Program-made: the position numbers and the translations under genes
NCBI RefSeq assembly: GCF_003369915.1
Contig: NC_046673.1
Coordinates: 8,106,001 to 8,170,000 of the forward strand
Origin: Drosophila miranda
Lineage: Eukaryota > Arthropoda > Insecta > Diptera > Drosophilidae
Reading direction: 5' to 3'
Length of the DNA: 64,000 nt
Shown: piece by piece, positions 60,275-64,000 of the stretch
Position numbering within the stretch: position 1 is the stretch's first letter
Layout: every line of letters starts with the position of its first letter
The notes under the pieces: generated by a model
Seen by the model: only the letters and a program-made list of their open reading frames with translations
What the model was told of the DNA's origin: nothing
The model's database searches: none

Positions 60275-60830
60275 AACGAGGGGGAACGTTGTGAGCTGCT
60301 GCTGCGACCGCAACTCTACTCTCTCTATGGCTCTCCTCCGGCAGACACCGCTAATACTATCAGTCTGAGCGTGTCGTCGGGCGCTGCGTAGCCACTGCAA
60401 ATTGATTTGTTCCTTTTGGTTATAATAATGATTCGATCGGATTCAGATTCATCAATCTGGTAGATATGGTCATTCTCTATGATTTTGCGTTTTTAATTTT
60501 CCCGTATTTTCAAAATTGTGGATGCCACAGATTTTCGTCCTTAGTGGGCGGATAGGGGTTGGGGCGAAATTTTAGAAGACTCATGTAACAGTGAGATCTA
60601 ATGGGAGTGTGTTGCTCTAGCCTTAATACGCTCTGAGATCTGTGGATGTAACACATTTTCGTCCTTTGCGGGGGCGGAAGGGGGTGGGGCGAATTTCTGA
60701 AATACACTTGTGCAGGTTCGATATCACAGGAGTGTGAATACCAAATTTGGTTCCTCTAGCTCTTAAAGTCTCTGATATCTAGGCGCTCACTTTTAGCACT
60801 GGGCAAAGCCTCGTGCCGAGGCCGTTTCGG
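60275..60830 (+). mobile_element. DINE-1/Helitron-like element outside the array
   Basis: It shares GGGAACGTTGTGAG, CTGCTGCGACCGCAACTCTA and GCCACTGCAAATTGATTTGT with the block at about 31,525-31,690. It continues through TTTCAAAATTGTGGATGCCA and GCTCTTAAAGTCTCTGATAT. It lacks the array genes, so the element is dispersed and entered the array units independently of them. Confidence 0.65.
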
Positions 60831-63282
60831 GGTGGCTGCCAAAGTGGAGCTCGGAACTCTGGCGGTGGCGCATGCGCCTATTGGAAAAGCAGTCTAGTCA
60901 AGCCTTGTATAGGCCCTCACACACCTCCTGGCTCCAGGGGTATCTACTCCTGTATTCTGTCGGTTCTTCCTGGAAATGGAAAAAATTATTCTTTTGGTAA
61001 AAACAAAAAGTAGATTTGTATATTTTTGATTGATTAGTAATAAAGAATAAGTTGCAATTACATATGTACACTTCCATTATTAAAATTGAATCTACATATA
61101 TTTTAAGAAATTCAAAGAAATATTCTGATCTATAATCTACAGAATAATTGAATATTTCCTACTTAACTACAAGAGATTGTTTTACTTGAATCTCTCTTTT
61201 GTACAAATCAATTTCAAAGCACTCTCTCTTGACGGCATTGGACCAGCCATACCCCCATCGGTCAGAGATTTCGGGGCTGTCGCCTATCCTCGACCCCACA
61301 TATACGGCTCCTCCCATTTTTGTTCCTCCATCATTATGTGTACAGGCTCTAGGTCTGGTTCTGCTTCTGGTTCCTTGTGTGGCCTGTCGTCAAATAATTC
61401 TACATTTTTCATGCAATCATTCTAAAGCTACAGATAGAAAAAACAAAAGCAAATAAAAGGTAAAGGAAAGGGCAACCACCATGTTTAGTTTTTTGTGCCT
61501 TTTTTCTCATCTTCCGCCTTTTTACTATCTCCGTCCGTCTACTATCCGCCCCGTGCAATTTTACATGCATAGTGGAAGAAATTTCCTTTGGAGTTCCATT
61601 TATTTGTTTACGGGCTTATCTGTTGCAATGACCTCTACGACTAATAGGACACGCAACTAAAACCAGGAACAAAAAGTTGAATATGTAGATAGATATGCCC
61701 GCCACACTTTAAATGCTAATAGATATGTAATGGGAGAAAATATTTACACTTATGTTGGCCAAAAAAAAAAGGAAAAACAAATCGAAGTGGAACAGAGAAA
61801 TAAATGGCAGCGAAAAAATGGGCATGGGTTATAATCAATTCAGTAAAAATACTAATTGGCGATCAAAAATCTGTCTCTTTTGTATTACCAGAGTGGCGTC
61901 TGATTTGTTCATCCCGGTTCTGGCAACTGCTCGGACTGCTTTTGCTGTTGGGTTTTTGGAAATTTTCCACTGCTACCTATGTACAATTTACATATATGCC
62001 GTGTCACCCAACCACCCTCAGGTTCCAGGAGGCATCCCCAAAAAACATACCCCACATCCCCATTCCACTATTAAATTTCCACATCGCATCCCATTCGGCA
62101 TATTATGAAGTAAACATCACAATCGTTTGTACAACTGTTGCCAATCTGACCCCAACGCAGAGCCGCGTTTCCAATGGTATTTCCGCCCAAAGCGAAATGT
62201 TACCATCGCCACTACCAGCACCTCCACTTACCTCCACCCATCCTCCCCCTCGCCGATTCCTCTGTCCTGCAGTTTAGTGAGGAAACGACCCTAGGGGCTG
62301 CTGCAATCACAGGAGAAAAGCAATTTTTTATGCTTCGTAGCTGTGCGTTTTACTGTACCCTTGAAAAAGTCATAGCGGATATACACAATCGCTGAGACGG
62401 AAGGATTTCCTACCCCAAAAAAGAAGGATATTCCTAATCATAAGACTAGCAATGGATCAATCCTCATTTATTAAGATACTGGCTAAATTGTATTCGTGAA
62501 TATTAGTAACCAAGATCGGAACACTACATCAAAAAGATCTAATCGAAACGATAGCTTAAAAAGTCTTTGTTTTATCAGAAGATATGACTAATACATGTCT
62601 GTAATACGAGATAAGATCAAATTCGGATACTTATACATAAGTGTGCACAGTACATACGAGCTTCCACCGTAACATGTCGAAAAATTAACTCTATTATAAA
62701 TTGAGGAAATGTGAAAATGTTCATAGGCTTCTCAGACAAATTTGATACAAATCGAGGACGGATAATAGATTCCAGACAAACGAGGGATCAGCAGGGTATT
62801 TAAAGCGTCGGTCTAAATTTTTTCGCGTTTACTTTTCATCTTCATGCTCTGCTCTGCATTTTCGCATATTTTTCGCTAGTTTTGTTGACGTCACACGTGT
62901 AAGTGTATTTGCTTCAAAACGGATTGAAGCCAAAGCTGCAGCTCAGATGTGTTTCTGGTCGCTCTCAAATCAATCTGAGACTTTGGATTGTTCACAAAAT
63001 ATATGAAAAAGTAAGTAATTGAAGTCGAACGTATTAAAGGAGCTATAAAACAGTTCAATATCCTTATAGAATTCGCTTCAAACCGTCAGAACAATCAGAA
63101 CATGGAACCAATCGAAGAAGCAGGTACATTATAAATAAGACGGAGAAGAGAAAGGATTAAGTGGATGTGGCCCCCTATCAGACAAATATGTCTCAAACTT
63201 TGATCCGATACTCAAACCGACCACATCATCAAGATCCACTCGATCCTTTCTCTCTTATTTGTACACTCTCTGTCCTCCCTCT
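60831..63282. other. Non-coding sequence, possible promoter near 62.9 kb
   Basis: No supported gene. A short ATG exon-like piece near 63,102 (MEPIEEA followed by GTACAT) is too short to call. Confidence 0.35.
62886..62899 (+). promoter_or_regulatory. Adjacent CRE (TGACGTCA) and E-box (CACGTG)
   Basis: Two perfect palindromic transcription factor sites abut, downstream of a TATTTAAAG word near 62,800. Binding is inferred only from sequence. Confidence 0.3.
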
Positions 63283-63470
63283 TGTTATACCCGGTACTCA
63301 AAAATAGTATAGGGGCATATTAGATTTTTGGTGACACTACTCGTGATTAGCTTCAATAACCGAGTCGATATAGCCATATCCAGAGCTCACCTAGATCTCT
63401 GAGACTACAAGAGCTAGAGCAACTAGCTTTTGATATCCAGACTCTTGGATACATACCTATTGCTCGTATA
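63283..63470 (+). mobile_element. DINE-1/mini-me-like fragment
   Basis: TATACCCGGTACTCAAAAAT, then GGCATATTAGATTTTTGGTG, CAATAACCGAGTCGATATAG and CTCTGAGACTACAAGAGCTA follow the DINE-1 order. The TA and GTCT tracts are shortened or lost. Confidence 0.7.
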
Positions 63471-63669
63471 CTTTGATGGGTATACTTGAATAACTCTATC
63501 TCACTAAAGCTCACATCTCTTGATTCTATCAGATAGAACTGCAAGTGCTTATGCTGTTGGCATTGTGCTTTTTTATTGGTTATTTGATTAATGTATTGAT
63601 ATTGAGAAAAATGGTTCAAGGTGTGGCCATGTGAACAGACGGGAAATCCCTCTAGTGCGCCTTCCTCAG

Positions 63670-63894
63670 CTACTTTAGGCGGTTGATCTTCTGGACGAGG
63701 CGTGCCCACAGAATGAACGAAAATGCGGCGAACATCAATGAGGGGTTGGATGCGAATTTCTTGGCGTTTTTGAAGATTCCATTAGCGGCTGTGCACACCG
63801 CTTGGCGAACCGGAATCGGAAACATTTCCTTCAATCCCAAGAAGCGCTCCACCAGCGTCTCGTCGGTCTCGTCATCGTAGACTCCGTTATCCAT
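63670..63894 (-). CDS. Tom22-like mitochondrial import receptor, short paralog
   Basis: 74 aa, complete from ATG 63,894 (GACAAGATGG context) to TAG. Tom22 is the central receptor of the TOM complex in the outer mitochondrial membrane. It has an acidic cytosolic N-terminus and one tail-side membrane segment. Here the family signature DETLVERFLGLKEMFP is at residues 11-26. It is followed by an amphipathic helix region and a hydrophobic segment (about 52-68, LMFAAFSFILWARLV). The N-terminus is acidic but much shorter than usual (family about 110-140 aa), and almost nothing follows the membrane segment. This fits a reduced paralog. Upstream sequence (beyond 63,894) shows no further exon in the visible 100 bases. 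Confidence 0.65.
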   Translation of the reverse strand: MDNGVYDDETDETLVERFLGLKEMFPIPVRQAVCTAANGIFKNAKKFASNPSLMFAAFSFILWARLVQKINRLK

Positions 63895-64000
63895 CTTGTC
63901 TTGTAAAATACTGTAAGTATTTCGAAAATAACAATTTGGGAGTGTCTGAACTCTGTAATCGTTTGTTTTAAAATGACTTTAGACTTTAGGCAACTAAGAG

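Overview
The window is eukaryotic, insect DNA and looks like Drosophila. The sequence shows very short GT-AG introns of 56-76 nt, DINE-1/mini-me (Helentron-related) repeats, fragments of Jockey, CR1-like and RNase-H-type LINEs, and protein families with clear fly relatives. An obscura-group species is my guess from the repeat content and is not proven. No tRNA, rRNA or CRISPR was found.

Layout. Bases 1-7,860 hold two direct copies of a TAF5-like gene on the minus strand. TAF5 is a WD40 subunit of TFIID, and testis-specific TAF5 relatives such as cannonball exist in flies. Both copies carry the same two frame breaks. Between them lie a DINE-1 fragment, an unassigned ORF and a complete intronless Arl6IP1-like ER membrane protein gene with a DRE motif upstream. 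A small two-exon gene of unknown function lies at 8.46-8.75 kb. From about 8.75 to 22.89 kb I see only non-coding sequence, with short tandem duplications near 11 kb and many microsatellites.

Bases 22,890 to about 57,010 are a tandem array of four full units and one partial unit (about 9.2, 6.7, 6.6, 9.0 and 2.6 kb), all in the same orientation. Each full unit carries a zucchini-like phospholipase-D-family gene (two exons, 248 aa) and a KCMF1-like gene (204 aa, ZZ plus Di19-type zinc fingers), embedded in TE-derived sequence. The zucchini-like proteins have lost the H and K of the catalytic HKD motif but keep the rest of the fold signature. The fifth copy has two nonsense changes. A 5'-truncated CR1-like LINE of about 2.5 kb sits at the same position in units 1 and 4 and is absent from units 2 and 3.

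Bases 57,010-64,000 contain a broken membrane-protein-like fragment, a possible small two-exon gene, two DINE-1-like elements and a short Tom22-like mitochondrial import gene.

The most interesting system is the repeated pairing of a catalytically dead Zucchini-like protein with a short KCMF1-like protein. The gene families duplicated here (TAF5-like, Zucchini-like, KCMF1-like, Tom22-like) often have germline or testis paralogs in flies. A role in germline conflict or piRNA biology is an inference and not something the sequence proves.
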